DNA of 54,863 nt from Alphaproteobacteria bacterium (GCA_022822405.1 JAJEBT010000010.1:1-54863), one strand, 5' to 3'. Positions 1-7,179 are shown, counted from the stretch's first letter. Notes: generated by a model from the sequence alone, not told the origin. Numbers and translations: made by a program.

Positions 1-276
1 TTCACCAGGAAGTCGATACCCCCCAAGCTCGCAGCCGGCCTGAACCGTCAGCCGGTCCAACAGGAGCTGGTCGACGTCGCCACCGCCTTCGTCCAGCTTC
101 AGGAGGCCCGTCACGACGCGGACTACAACCGCGCTCTCCGCTTTACCCGCCGGGAGGCACTCGATCTTGCTGATCTGGCGGATCAGGCGTTTGGGGATTG
201 GAGCCAGGTGCGCGGCAGTTTGCAGGCCGACACATTCCTGACCGGGCTTCTCGCCTACAGGCAAATGCAGGGCTAA
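1..276 (+). CDS. 3' end of an unrecognised gene (91 codons)
   Basis: An open frame runs from the first base of the window to a TAA stop at 274-276, giving 91 residues with no start inside the window. The visible part is soluble, helical and rich in Ala, Leu and Gln, with charged stretches such as LQEARHDADYNRALRF, and it ends in ADTFLTGLLAYRQMQG. There is no signal peptide, membrane segment or catalytic motif. The helical tail with a late Leu-Leu-rich segment resembles the C-termini of some HEPN-like helical proteins, but that is only an impression. A lipoprotein gene follows 73 bp downstream on the same strand. I do not recognise the family and assign no function. Confidence 0.55.
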   Translation, partial: FTRKSIPPKLAAGLNRQPVQQELVDVATAFVQLQEARHDADYNRALRFTRREALDLADLADQAFGDWSQVRGSLQADTFLTGLLAYRQMQG

Positions 277-349
277 TTGGCCGTCGAGTCGAAGCATGGA
301 GTCGGATGCACTATAGGAAGTTTGACGTCGACCACGTGGGAGGATCCCC

Positions 350-829
350 ATGAACAGCCTCGTCCGTTGGGCTAGTCGTACCGCACTTGCCTTGGCCTTG
401 GTAACAATGCTCGCTGCCTGTACGCCCCTACCAACTGCAATTCCTGAAGCAATTGGACTAGCCGGTAATCGTATCGAATTGAACGCGGTGGCGGCCCAAA
501 CTGCTCTAAACAACTTAGTCGACAACGCTGAGATATCTCGCAAGCAAATTGCGGCAGCGCAAGGGCAGCTCAACCAGATTGTGGGGACTCTATCGCAACA
601 AGATCGTGATCGTGTGCAGAACGCCTCGCAACTCCTTGAACAAGCCAGTAATGGTCTACAGCCTTCCGATCATGTGATCTCGGTACGTGACCAAATTAGA
701 CTTCGGTTAGAGAGTACGTCATCGGCACTCAAGCAAATCCAAGGTATCTTGGCCGAGGATGTCGAGCAGGACCAGATCGTGGAAAACTTGGTCAAGAGAC
801 TCCGCCAAGCTGTTTCCGACGAGAACTAG
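350..829 (+). CDS. Small helical lipoprotein of unknown function
   Basis: The 159-residue product starts with a basic n-region, a hydrophobic core and the lipobox LAAC (Cys24), so it is predicted to be lipidated and anchored to a membrane facing the periplasm. The mature part is almost all helical, with Gln-, Asn- and Ala-rich heptad-like stretches around residues 60-150, suggesting a coiled coil. The ATG at 350 follows a GGGAGG stretch about 9 bp upstream. The next gene starts 14 bp after the stop, so the two are probably cotranscribed. Base composition is less GC-rich than the 10-41 kb core, in line with accessory DNA. I recognise no family beyond the lipoprotein signal. Confidence 0.65.
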   Translation: MNSLVRWASRTALALALVTMLAACTPLPTAIPEAIGLAGNRIELNAVAAQTALNNLVDNAEISRKQIAAAQGQLNQIVGTLSQQDRDRVQNASQLLEQASNGLQPSDHVISVRDQIRLRLESTSSALKQIQGILAEDVEQDQIVENLVKRLRQAVSDEN

Positions 830-1093
830 AAAGCTGACCAGCCATGAACAACGAAATCGCAGCCTTAGAAGTCGCACTAGCTAGTGTACGAACTCGACTC
901 TTGTCGGCCGATGTGACGGAACCAGGATTCGGAGAAGTCCGATCACTATATAACGATCTTTCAGACTCTCTGATCAAAACTGCCCACAAAAGCGACTTGG
1001 ACGTTGCCACCCATCTGAACGCAACAGCGGCAATAATCACTGAAGAATGGACATCGAATAGGTCAGTGTTCGGCAACTGGACGAACGAACTAA

Positions 1094-1101
1094 CGCTTGT
1101 G
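1094..1101. repeat. Left target-site duplication of the first IS66 element
   Basis: The 8-bp sequence CGCTTGTG directly before the element's GTAACTACTCG end is repeated exactly at 3444-3451, directly after its right end. Eight base pairs is the usual duplication length for the IS66 family. Confidence 0.93.
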
Positions 1102-1143
1102 GTAACTACTCGCCCCCCTTTATTTGGGGTTGGTGATTTGGCT

Positions 1144-2607
1144 TTAGGCCTTTTGGGGGGCGTCGATGAGGTTGGCGGCGTTTCCGGCGAGAGCGATCTG
1201 GATGGCGACGAGGGGGTTGTATCCCTGTGCGGCGGCGGATTGCAGGTAGCTTGAGATGCGACAGTAGGCGTGGGCGTATTTTCCGGTCCGGAAGCATCCG
1301 GAGACCTTCTGCTTGACCTTGCTCATGCGGAGGTCGCGCTCGGCGCGGTTGTTGGTGAAGCTGACCTCGGGGTCTTGGGCGAAGCGCAGGACCTCGGCCT
1401 CGTGGGTTCTGAGGCGCTGCCAGAGGTTGTGGGCGTCGGACCTGGCGACGCGGCCGCGCTGTCCCGGGGCGCGCGGCGGGATCGCGGGCAGCTCCCTTTT
1501 GGCCTGGTTGAGGATGGTTCGGTATCGTCGTCGCAGGGCCTCGTACTGGGCGGCGGAGAGGGTCTTGTCGTCGCACCGGGCGATCCGGTGGCATGTCTTG
1601 AGGAGCAGCTTTCGCATGCGCCCGGCCCAGGCGTGGCCATGCGCCTCGACGACGAAGGCGAGCTCTCGGGTGAGATGGGCGCCGCACAGCGCGTGGCGGC
1701 AGTGGTCGTAGCTGAGATAGGAGGCCCAGCAGTCGTGGATCAGGACGCCGCGGTATCGTGGGATGATGCCGATCGCCTCGATCGCCTCGCATCCCCGGCT
1801 CGGGTGGAGGAGCTTGAGGGTGACGTCGCCGGCGGCGTAGACGTGGATCCAGCGGTTTTTGCGGTCGACGCGGAGCGCGGTCTCGTCGACATGGATGGCG
1901 GGCATGGCGAGCAGGCGCTCGACGGCGGCGCGTTCCCAGTCCGCCAGGGCGTGGTGCAGCTTCGCGACATAGGTGAGCAGGGTCGCTTCGGCGACGGTCC
2001 GCCCGGTCAGCGCCCTGAGCGACTGGGCGACCCGCTTGAGCGAGACCATCTGCGCGACCAGCAGGTGGACCGCCCAGGCGCGGATGCCGGGACCGTATTG
2101 CAGCGGCCCGGGCATGGTGTCGGGGAAGCGTCCCCGGGTCTCGGCGCGGCAGCTCGGGCAGCGCTTGATCTGGGCGTCGACATGGTGCTCGACGGTCTCG
2201 AAGACGATATCGATCAGAGTGCGCCGTTCGTGGCCCGAACACGCGATGCCGGCGAGGTCCGCGCCGCAGCTCCGGCACTGCTCGACGACGCTCTCTTCGC
2301 GATCGGTGACGACGCGCGTGTTGGCCGGGGCGGCGGCGTTCTCACCGGGGCCCTTGCCGCGGGCGCCGGGGGCGCCGCGCGCGGTCTCGTCTCTGGGCGC
2401 GCGGGAGGACGGCAGGCCCGAGTTGCGCCCGGTCTTGCCGGTGGTCTTCTCCATGAACACCGCGATCAGCAGCTCGAGCAGGGTCATCAGCGCGTCGATC
2501 AGGGCGATGCTCTCGGGCGTCATCGCGCCGTCGCGCTTGAGCCGCTCGAAGGTGCGCTTCTGCTCCTCGAAGCTGCGGCGCAGCGATGCCCGGTTCACGC
2601 TGGCCAT
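1144..2607 (-). CDS. tnpC: IS66-family transposase TnpC (DDE type)
   Basis: This 487-residue protein has the IS66 TnpC layout. A short helical N-terminus and a basic linker are followed by a zinc-binding pair (C111-x2-C114 and C150-x2-C153). The DDE core follows, with Asp241 in HVDETALRV, Asp292 in LIHDCWASYL and Glu423 in TNNRAERDLRMSKVKQKVSG, which is the usual IS66 signature. The length is normal for TnpC. The ATG at 2607 lies 3 bp after the methyltransferase stop, so the two are translated from one message and the transposase is second. It would cut and join the element's GTAA ends. No frameshift or missing catalytic residue is seen. Confidence 0.93.
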   Translation of the reverse strand: MASVNRASLRRSFEEQKRTFERLKRDGAMTPESIALIDALMTLLELLIAVFMEKTTGKTGRNSGLPSSRAPRDETARGAPGARGKGPGENAAAPANTRVVTDREESVVEQCRSCGADLAGIACSGHERRTLIDIVFETVEHHVDAQIKRCPSCRAETRGRFPDTMPGPLQYGPGIRAWAVHLLVAQMVSLKRVAQSLRALTGRTVAEATLLTYVAKLHHALADWERAAVERLLAMPAIHVDETALRVDRKNRWIHVYAAGDVTLKLLHPSRGCEAIEAIGIIPRYRGVLIHDCWASYLSYDHCRHALCGAHLTRELAFVVEAHGHAWAGRMRKLLLKTCHRIARCDDKTLSAAQYEALRRRYRTILNQAKRELPAIPPRAPGQRGRVARSDAHNLWQRLRTHEAEVLRFAQDPEVSFTNNRAERDLRMSKVKQKVSGCFRTGKYAHAYCRISSYLQSAAAQGYNPLVAIQIALAGNAANLIDAPQKA

Positions 2608-2610
2608 CGC

Positions 2611-3270
2611 TCACTCGGCCTCGACCGCCATCATCGCCGCGAGCACCGCGAGGCGCTCGGCGGCGGGCATCGCCTGGTAGCGCCGGCCCCAGCTCTCGGC
2701 CCGGCGCTTGATGCGCTGGCGGTCGGTGAAGTTGCGCCCGGCGAAGCGCGCCCAGTGCAGCCGGTCGGGGGCGAAGTTGAACCACAGCTTCTCGGTCACC
2801 ACCCCGGCCCGGTTCATCACCTGGAGTGACAGGCTGCGCCAGCCGGCGAGACGCTCGTCATAGAGCGCCGAAGGGTAGCCCGAGACCATCGCCCGACAGG
2901 GCAGGCCCTTGAGCAGCTCCAGCAGCGCGACGTGATCGGCGTCCTCGTAGTCGTGCCGGTAGCGCCTGGCCGACTTGCGGGTGCGGCGCAGATAGGGCGG
3001 GTCGCTGTAGACCAGCTCCGAGCCGTCGAACGGGAACCCCGACAGGAAGCGGTGGCAGCAGCCGTGCACCAGCTCGACCGGCCAGTCGCAGGAGAAGGCG
3101 GCCAGCGCCGCGCCGTCGAGGTCGATGCCGATGTTGCGCTGCGCCGGCGGCTTGCGCCTCATGATCGCGCCCGAGCCGAGATGGGTCTCGATATAGGTCG
3201 AGTGCGGCGGCATCATCGCGATCAGCGGCTGGCACAGCCCCGCCGTCGCCTTCGATCCGAAATAGCCCAC
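2611..3270 (-). CDS. Dam-type DNA adenine N6-methyltransferase, IS66 passenger
   Basis: This 219-residue protein belongs to the D12-class (Dam-like) adenine methyltransferases. The N-terminal GYFGSKATAG stands where FxGxK-type motifs bind AdoMet, followed by YIETHLGSGAI (residues 26-36). The catalytic motif DPPY is at 90-93, in YSDPPYLRR. It should methylate the N6 of adenine in a short DNA site, but the target cannot be read from sequence. The start is GTG at 3270, with GGGAG 6 bp upstream. It lies wholly inside the IS66 ends and is followed after 3 bp by the transposase, so it is a passenger that moves with the element. Known Dam proteins affect transposition and self/non-self marking. Either role here is inference. 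Confidence 0.88.
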   Translation of the reverse strand: MGYFGSKATAGLCQPLIAMMPPHSTYIETHLGSGAIMRRKPPAQRNIGIDLDGAALAAFSCDWPVELVHGCCHRFLSGFPFDGSELVYSDPPYLRRTRKSARRYRHDYEDADHVALLELLKGLPCRAMVSGYPSALYDERLAGWRSLSLQVMNRAGVVTEKLWFNFAPDRLHWARFAGRNFTDRQRIKRRAESWGRRYQAMPAAERLAVLAAMMAVEAE

Positions 3271-3443
3271 CCGAAGCTCCCGATCACCCGAGAGCTCGAT
3301 CCATAGACCCTTTCCGCTATGCTGTCAAACGCTTCCCGGCAGACCCCTCAGGCCGCCGGGACCGTCGCCGGGGAGAGGGTTCGGAACCGAAACCGCCGCC
3401 AAACAGCCAAACCGTGTCAGGATAAAACCGCCCGAGTAGTTAC

Positions 3444-3451
3444 CGCTTGTG
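3444..3451. repeat. Right target-site duplication of the first IS66 element
   Basis: Second copy of CGCTTGTG, directly after the element's terminal GAGTAGTTAC. It matches 1094-1101 exactly. The interrupted 110-codon gene resumes in frame immediately after it. Confidence 0.93.
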
Positions 3452-3573
3452 GTTCAAGGCGTAGGAGGTGTTCTGTCGCTCGCCGGTCTTCCAAATCCAC
3501 TGGCTAGACTGCTACCCAGTCCGTGATGCAAGACATTCTCCGGCCACGACGAGGGCGCCGCCAACTGGAGCGG

Positions 3574-3682
3574 GGTCGCCACCGGAGTGATGCAGTCCCG
3601 AGGGAAGCCGAGACCTTCCGGCCATTCAGCCCGCCCTATCGCTGTGCTCATCCCTCGGGACCCGAACGGTTGCACTCCCGAA
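3574..3682. repeat. Resident 145-bp-period repeat, unit 1
   Basis: This stretch matches 7072-7179 in the same orientation at roughly 80 percent identity, sharing for example CAGTCCCGAGGGAAGCC and the end CTCCCGAA. With the 3345-bp element and one duplication copy removed, the two units lie 145 bp apart, so this was a tandem repeat before the insertion. The unit can fold: GTCCCGAGGGA near its start pairs perfectly with TCCCTCGGGAC near its end. No coding capacity is evident. Confidence 0.7.
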
Positions 3683-3763
3683 GTAAGCCTTCGGGTCCCG
3701 GGGGATTGAAGGTGCCCGGCGACCAGCGCTCCGCCGATCCATGAAGCTGATTATCCGCTTGTT
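3683..3763. repeat. Left 81-bp terminal inverted repeat
   Basis: These 81 bases are the exact reverse complement of 6947-7027, with no mismatch. The match stops one base beyond at the inner side (T against G). The outermost 22 bases can also pair with resident DNA next to the element. Confidence 0.9.
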
Positions 3764-3866
3764 TGCATGCTTACACCGACCCGATTTTCGAGATCATCCT
3801 CCTCGCCGAATCGCGGATGCACAAGGGGGCTGGTAACTATTCCGGACATGCGCTACGGTCTCGCGC

Positions 3867-6032
3867 ATGGCGGTTCTCGACGAGGATTTCTGCACCGACC
3901 TGACGGCGGCGGAGGGCGACGACGCCCTGTGGCCGCTTCCCGTCGTGGTGCCTGCGCGCGAGCCGCTCGACTGGGCGTCTCTGCTCGAAGAGGCAGAGAC
4001 GCGCATCAAGGAGGAACAGGTGCGCGTGCGTGTGGCGGAGTTGCGCCGCGAGGAATTGCGCCGGTCGGAGGCCGACGCCCGGGCAATTGCGAACACGCTG
4101 ACGCGGCAGCTCGACGTCTTCCGGTTCAAGCTCAAGACGGCTACGGCGAAGACCGCGTCGCGGGCCACGTCGGCGTTGGAGCGCAGGGTCAAGGCCCAGG
4201 ACGCCGAGATCGCCGATCTTCAACTCACGTTGCGCAGGTCTCACGAGCGCCGGGAGCGGATCGAGACGGGCCACCAGAACGAGATCAACTGGCTGAAGCA
4301 GGACATGGACCGGGAGCGCTCGCGGGTCGCGAAGGTGTACCGCGAGGGCAAACGCGCGGCCGAGGCGCTGCGCAACCAGTTCGACCGGCAGATCGCGGCG
4401 GCCAGGCGCCGGGTGGAAGCCCGGGAGGGCACGATCGCGTGGCTGCGCGAACGCAACGACCGGATGCGGGCGGCGATCGTGCGGGCCACGGCGCTGATCG
4501 CGTCGCTGCGGGAGAAGAACGCCGGGCTGCGCGCCGAGGTGCGGGATCTGACGGCGGAGAACGCGGCGCTGACCTCGCAGGTCGAGACGCTGCAAGCCCA
4601 GCTCGACAAGCTGCGCTCGACCCGGAGCGTCCTGTCGAAGGCGCTTTACGGCAGCAGGAGCGAGCGGCAGAAGAAGCCGGGCACCGGGCGCAAGCGCGGC
4701 CAGCAGCGCGGCGCCGCCGGGCACGGCCGCACCCGGCGCCCCGGCCTCGGGAAGAAGAAGGAAACGCGCGAACCGCCGGAGGAAGCGCGCGTGTGTCCGC
4801 GCTGCGGCAAGCCCTATGTCGCCAACGGCGAGCGCTGCACCACGCTGTTCGAGATCGATGTCGAGGCTTACGAGAACACCGTCGTCCGGCCGCGCTGGCG
4901 CCGGACATGCGACTGCGCCTCCGCGCCGCGCGAGGTGACCGCGCCGCCGGTGACGCGGCTGTTCGAGACCACGCCCTACGGGATCAGCGTCTGGGCGTGC
5001 ATGCTCTACGAACGGTTCGTCTGCCTGCGCCCGCTGTGCCGAGTGGCGGCCTGGATGGCCGATATGGGGCTGGCGATCTCGCCGGGGACGTTGGCTGACA
5101 GCATCAAGCGCTTCGTGCCGCTGTTCGAGCCGCTCTACGAGGCGATCCTCGCGCACCAGAACGAGGCGGCGCTGCGCCATGCCGACGAAACATCCTGGCG
5201 CGTTCAGGAATATCGCGAGAAAGGCCGGTCGAGCCGCGCCTGGTTGTGGATATCGGTGAGCCCGGATGCGGTCTACTTCCACATCGACCCCTCGCGCAGT
5301 GCCGAGGTCGCGATGAAGCTGTTCGGTTCGGTCAAGGATACCGTGATCCTGGTCTGCGACCGCTACAGCGCCTACGTCAGGATGGCGCGCGAACTCGCTG
5401 GCAAGGTGATCCTCCAGTGGTGTTGGGCCCACCAGCGCAGATCCTTTATCGACCGCGCCGCCGGTCATGTGCGGCTCAGGCGCTGGTGCCAGAGATGGAT
5501 CCAGCGGATCGCGCTGATCTACCGGCTGAACGACGATCGGCTGGAGCATTACGATCCCGCTCACCCGCTCGAACGGCAGTCGCCGGCGTTCGATGCCGCG
5601 CACGCCAGGCTGAAGGAGGCGGTCGACGAGTTGTTCGCGGCCGCCGAAACGGAACTGGCCGGCATGACGGACAGGGCGCGCAAGGCCAAGCCGCTGCGAT
5701 CGCTTCTCAAACACCGCGAGGGGCTGTGCGTCTTCGTCGACAGGCCCTTCGTGCCCATGGACAACAACCGCGGCGAGCTCGAACTGCGCAGCGCGGTCAT
5801 CGGGCGGCGGCTCTCGTTCGGCTCCGACAGCGAGACCGGCGCCGGGTTCACCGCCATGATGTACTCGGTGGCCCGCACGCTGGCGATGAACGGCATCGAC
5901 GTCCGGCGCTGGTTGCGGGAATGGCTCACCGCGTGCGCGGAGAACGGCGGCAAACCGCCGGACGACCTGTCCCCCTGGCTGCCGTGGTCGATGAGCGAGG
6001 CGCGCCGGCACGAACTCTCGGCGTCGGGATGA
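3867..6032 (+). CDS. tnpC: IS66-family transposase TnpC with a 250-residue coiled-coil front
   Basis: This 721-residue protein is much longer than usual TnpC (about 480-540). Residues 40-255 are a nearly continuous charged helix rich in Arg, Glu, Ala and Leu, a strong coiled-coil candidate for multimer assembly. A basic linker (about 265-300) leads to a zinc site (C310-x2-C313 with C348-x-C350). The DDE core has Asp440 in RHADETSW, Asp498 in VCDRYSAYV and Glu637 in DNNRGELELR. The stop overlaps the DruA-like start (ATGA at 6029-6032), so the two are translationally coupled. ATG 3867 is the first good start after the inverted repeat. It should mobilise this element. It is clearly different from the other TnpC in the window. 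Confidence 0.92.
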   Translation: MAVLDEDFCTDLTAAEGDDALWPLPVVVPAREPLDWASLLEEAETRIKEEQVRVRVAELRREELRRSEADARAIANTLTRQLDVFRFKLKTATAKTASRATSALERRVKAQDAEIADLQLTLRRSHERRERIETGHQNEINWLKQDMDRERSRVAKVYREGKRAAEALRNQFDRQIAAARRRVEAREGTIAWLRERNDRMRAAIVRATALIASLREKNAGLRAEVRDLTAENAALTSQVETLQAQLDKLRSTRSVLSKALYGSRSERQKKPGTGRKRGQQRGAAGHGRTRRPGLGKKKETREPPEEARVCPRCGKPYVANGERCTTLFEIDVEAYENTVVRPRWRRTCDCASAPREVTAPPVTRLFETTPYGISVWACMLYERFVCLRPLCRVAAWMADMGLAISPGTLADSIKRFVPLFEPLYEAILAHQNEAALRHADETSWRVQEYREKGRSSRAWLWISVSPDAVYFHIDPSRSAEVAMKLFGSVKDTVILVCDRYSAYVRMARELAGKVILQWCWAHQRRSFIDRAAGHVRLRRWCQRWIQRIALIYRLNDDRLEHYDPAHPLERQSPAFDAAHARLKEAVDELFAAAETELAGMTDRARKAKPLRSLLKHREGLCVFVDRPFVPMDNNRGELELRSAVIGRRLSFGSDSETGAGFTAMMYSVARTLAMNGIDVRRWLREWLTACAENGGKPPDDLSPWLPWSMSEARRHELSASG

Positions 6033-6910
6033 CCGGCGCGGTCAAGTGCCGCTATTACGGGCGCGACTTCACCGAAGACGAAATGGCGCTGCTGCGCGCG
6101 CTCATCGCCGGTCCAACCCCGCTCTCCCGCCGCGCCCTGTCGATCGAGTTCTGCCGGCGTACCGGCTGGCTCAAGCCCGACGGCGGGCTCAAGGACATGA
6201 TGGCCCGCGTCACCATGCTCGCCATGCACCGCGACGGCCTCATCGAGCTGCCGCCGCCCAGGTGGCAGCGGGGGCGGCCGAAGCCCATCGTCTTCGGACC
6301 CGACACCGAGCCGCCGCTGTTCCCCGCGCCGACCACGCTTGACGAGGTCCGCCCCCTCGACTTCCGCCCCGTCGTGCACAGCACGCGGGAAGGCAGGCTC
6401 TGGAACGAGTTCGTCGCCCGCTACCACTATCTCGGATACAAGACCCTGGTCGGCGCCCAGATGCGCTACGCCGTCCACGACCGAAACGGATGGCCCGTCG
6501 CCATGCTCGGCTTCTCCACCGCCGCATGGAAGCTCGCGCCGCGCGACACCTTCATCGGATGGTCCTCCGAGATGCGCGAGAAGAACCTGCCCCTGGTGGT
6601 CGACAACCCGCGCTTCCTGATCCTGCCCTGGGTCCGGATCCCCAACCTCGGCTCGCACATCCTCGCCATCGTGCGCCGCCGCCTGCCCGCCGACTGGACC
6701 GACCGCTACGGCATCACCCCCGTGCTCATCGAGACCTTCGTCGAGACCCCGCGCTACACCGGCGCCGTCTACCGCGCGTCGGGCTGGATCAACGTTGGGA
6801 CCACCCAGGGGCGCGGGCGCTACGACCGCGACAAGCTCTACGACAAGCCCCGCAAGGACGTCTGGCTCCGGCCTCTCAGAAGGGATTGGCAACGAGCGCT
6901 CAACCGCTAG
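6029..6910 (+). CDS. DruA-like (DUF4338) protein, IS66 passenger
   Basis: This 293-residue protein matches the DUF4338 family, which includes DruA of the Druantia anti-phage system. Visible hallmarks are a helical N-terminal region with FCRRTGW (41-47), then EFVARYHYLGYKTLVGAQ (127-144), NLPLVVDNPRFLILPWV (186-202), ETFVETPRYTGAVYRASGW (235-253) and a basic C-terminal GRGRYDRDKLYDKPRKD (261-277). The biochemical role of the family is unresolved. In Druantia it acts with other Dru proteins, none of which is present here. The ATG overlaps the transposase stop by 4 bp. It sits inside the inverted repeats, so it travels as a transposon passenger. It could serve defence, transposition or target choice, and the sequence does not decide between these. 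Confidence 0.86.
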   Translation: MTGAVKCRYYGRDFTEDEMALLRALIAGPTPLSRRALSIEFCRRTGWLKPDGGLKDMMARVTMLAMHRDGLIELPPPRWQRGRPKPIVFGPDTEPPLFPAPTTLDEVRPLDFRPVVHSTREGRLWNEFVARYHYLGYKTLVGAQMRYAVHDRNGWPVAMLGFSTAAWKLAPRDTFIGWSSEMREKNLPLVVDNPRFLILPWVRIPNLGSHILAIVRRRLPADWTDRYGITPVLIETFVETPRYTGAVYRASGWINVGTTQGRGRYDRDKLYDKPRKDVWLRPLRRDWQRALNR

Positions 6911-6946
6911 AATCCCTCCATCGCGATCAGGTCGGGTGAGCGTGCC

Positions 6947-7027
6947 AACAAGCGGATAATCAGCTTCATGGATCGGCGGAGCGCTGGTCGCCGGGCACCT
7001 TCAATCCCCCGGGACCCGAAGGCTTAC
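6947..7027. repeat. Right 81-bp terminal inverted repeat
   Basis: Exact reverse complement of 3683-3763. It ends GGCTTAC at 7027 and is followed directly by the duplicated CTCCCGAA. Confidence 0.9.
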
Positions 7028-7058
7028 CTCCCGAAAGTAAGCGTTCGGGTCCCGGGGG
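7006..7058. repeat. 53-bp hairpin across the right element end
   Basis: Two 22-base arms (7006-7027 and 7037-7058) pair with one mismatch around the 9-base loop CTCCCGAAA. The left arm is the tip of the transposon's inverted repeat. The right arm is resident DNA. In the pre-insertion sequence the resident arm would have paired with GGGACCCGAACG at about 3658-3669 instead. Confidence 0.75.
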
Positions 7059-7071
7059 ACGAAACACACGC

Positions 7072-7179
7072 GGTCGCTATCAGAGTGAAGCAGTCCCGAG
7101 GGAAGCCGCGACGTTGCGACCGCTCAGCCCGGTCTGTCGCCGCGTTCATCCCCCCGAGCGCCGAACGGATACTCCCGAA
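7072..7179. repeat. Resident 145-bp-period repeat, unit 2
   Basis: Diverged direct copy of 3574-3682 with a 2-bp indel near its end. Its palindromic arms are decayed compared with unit 1: TCCCCCCGAGC stands where unit 1 has TCCCTCGGGAC. Confidence 0.7.

Larger units (their letters stand above)
1102..3443. mobile_element. IS66-family element carrying a DNA adenine methyltransferase
   Basis: This 2342-bp element begins GTAACTACTCG and ends CGAGTAGTTAC. The first 11 bases of the two ends match exactly, followed by a weaker match (about 17 of 23 overall). An exact 8-bp duplication, CGCTTGTG, flanks it. GTAA-type ends with 8-bp duplications are known features of IS66. Two minus-strand genes fill it: a Dam-type methyltransferase first, then TnpC, separated by 3 bp. 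There is no tnpA or tnpB, as in the TnpC-only (ISBst12-like) subgroup. Both genes look intact and the duplication is perfect, so the insertion is probably recent. About 170 bp at the right end lie upstream of the methyltransferase and should hold the promoter. Confidence 0.92.
844..3526 (+). pseudogene. 110-codon gene split by an IS66-family insertion
   Basis: The reading frame opens at ATG 844 and runs 86 codons to 1101, where the first IS66-family element begins. If the element and one copy of its 8-bp target duplication are removed, the frame continues from 3452 for 24 more codons to a TGA at 3524-3526. The restored 110-residue protein begins MNNEIAALEVALASVRTRL and ends GLPNPLARLLPSP. It has an acidic helical front part and a Gly/Leu/Pro-rich tail. 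The frame crosses the junction without a shift and stops soon afterwards, which supports a true interrupted gene. It follows the lipoprotein gene by 14 bp. The family is not recognised. The truncated left fragment could still be translated, reading a short way into the element. Confidence 0.7.
3683..7027. mobile_element. IS66-family element with long TnpC and a DruA-like passenger
   Basis: This 3345-bp element begins GTAAGCC and ends GGCTTAC, with perfect 81-bp terminal inverted repeats. CTCCCGAA lies directly outside both ends (3675-3682 and 7028-7035), an 8-bp duplication as expected for IS66. It carries two plus-strand genes overlapping by 4 bp: TnpC and a DUF4338 (DruA-like) protein. There is no tnpA or tnpB. 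The IR length is far above the 15-30 bp common in the family. One caution: 1 bp after the right duplication the resident DNA itself reads GTAAGCGTTCGGGTCCCGGG, nearly the same as the element's end. The exact boundary is therefore best confirmed against another copy. Confidence 0.85.

Noticed and set aside
3684..3706. ATTGAAGG as the true outer end of the second IS66 element
   Set aside because: No direct repeat flanks that boundary, while the GTAA boundary gives an exact 8-bp duplication and matches the IS66 rule. It is kept as an alternative because resident DNA resembles the tip.
3837..6011. A 724-codon minus-strand open frame
   Set aside because: It lies antisense over the clear IS66 transposase and has the Arg/Pro/His-rich composition typical of shadow frames in GC-rich DNA.
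6029..6910. A complete Druantia defence system
   Set aside because: Only the DruA-like protein is present. No DruB-E genes or large helicase are nearby, and the gene is inside a transposon.
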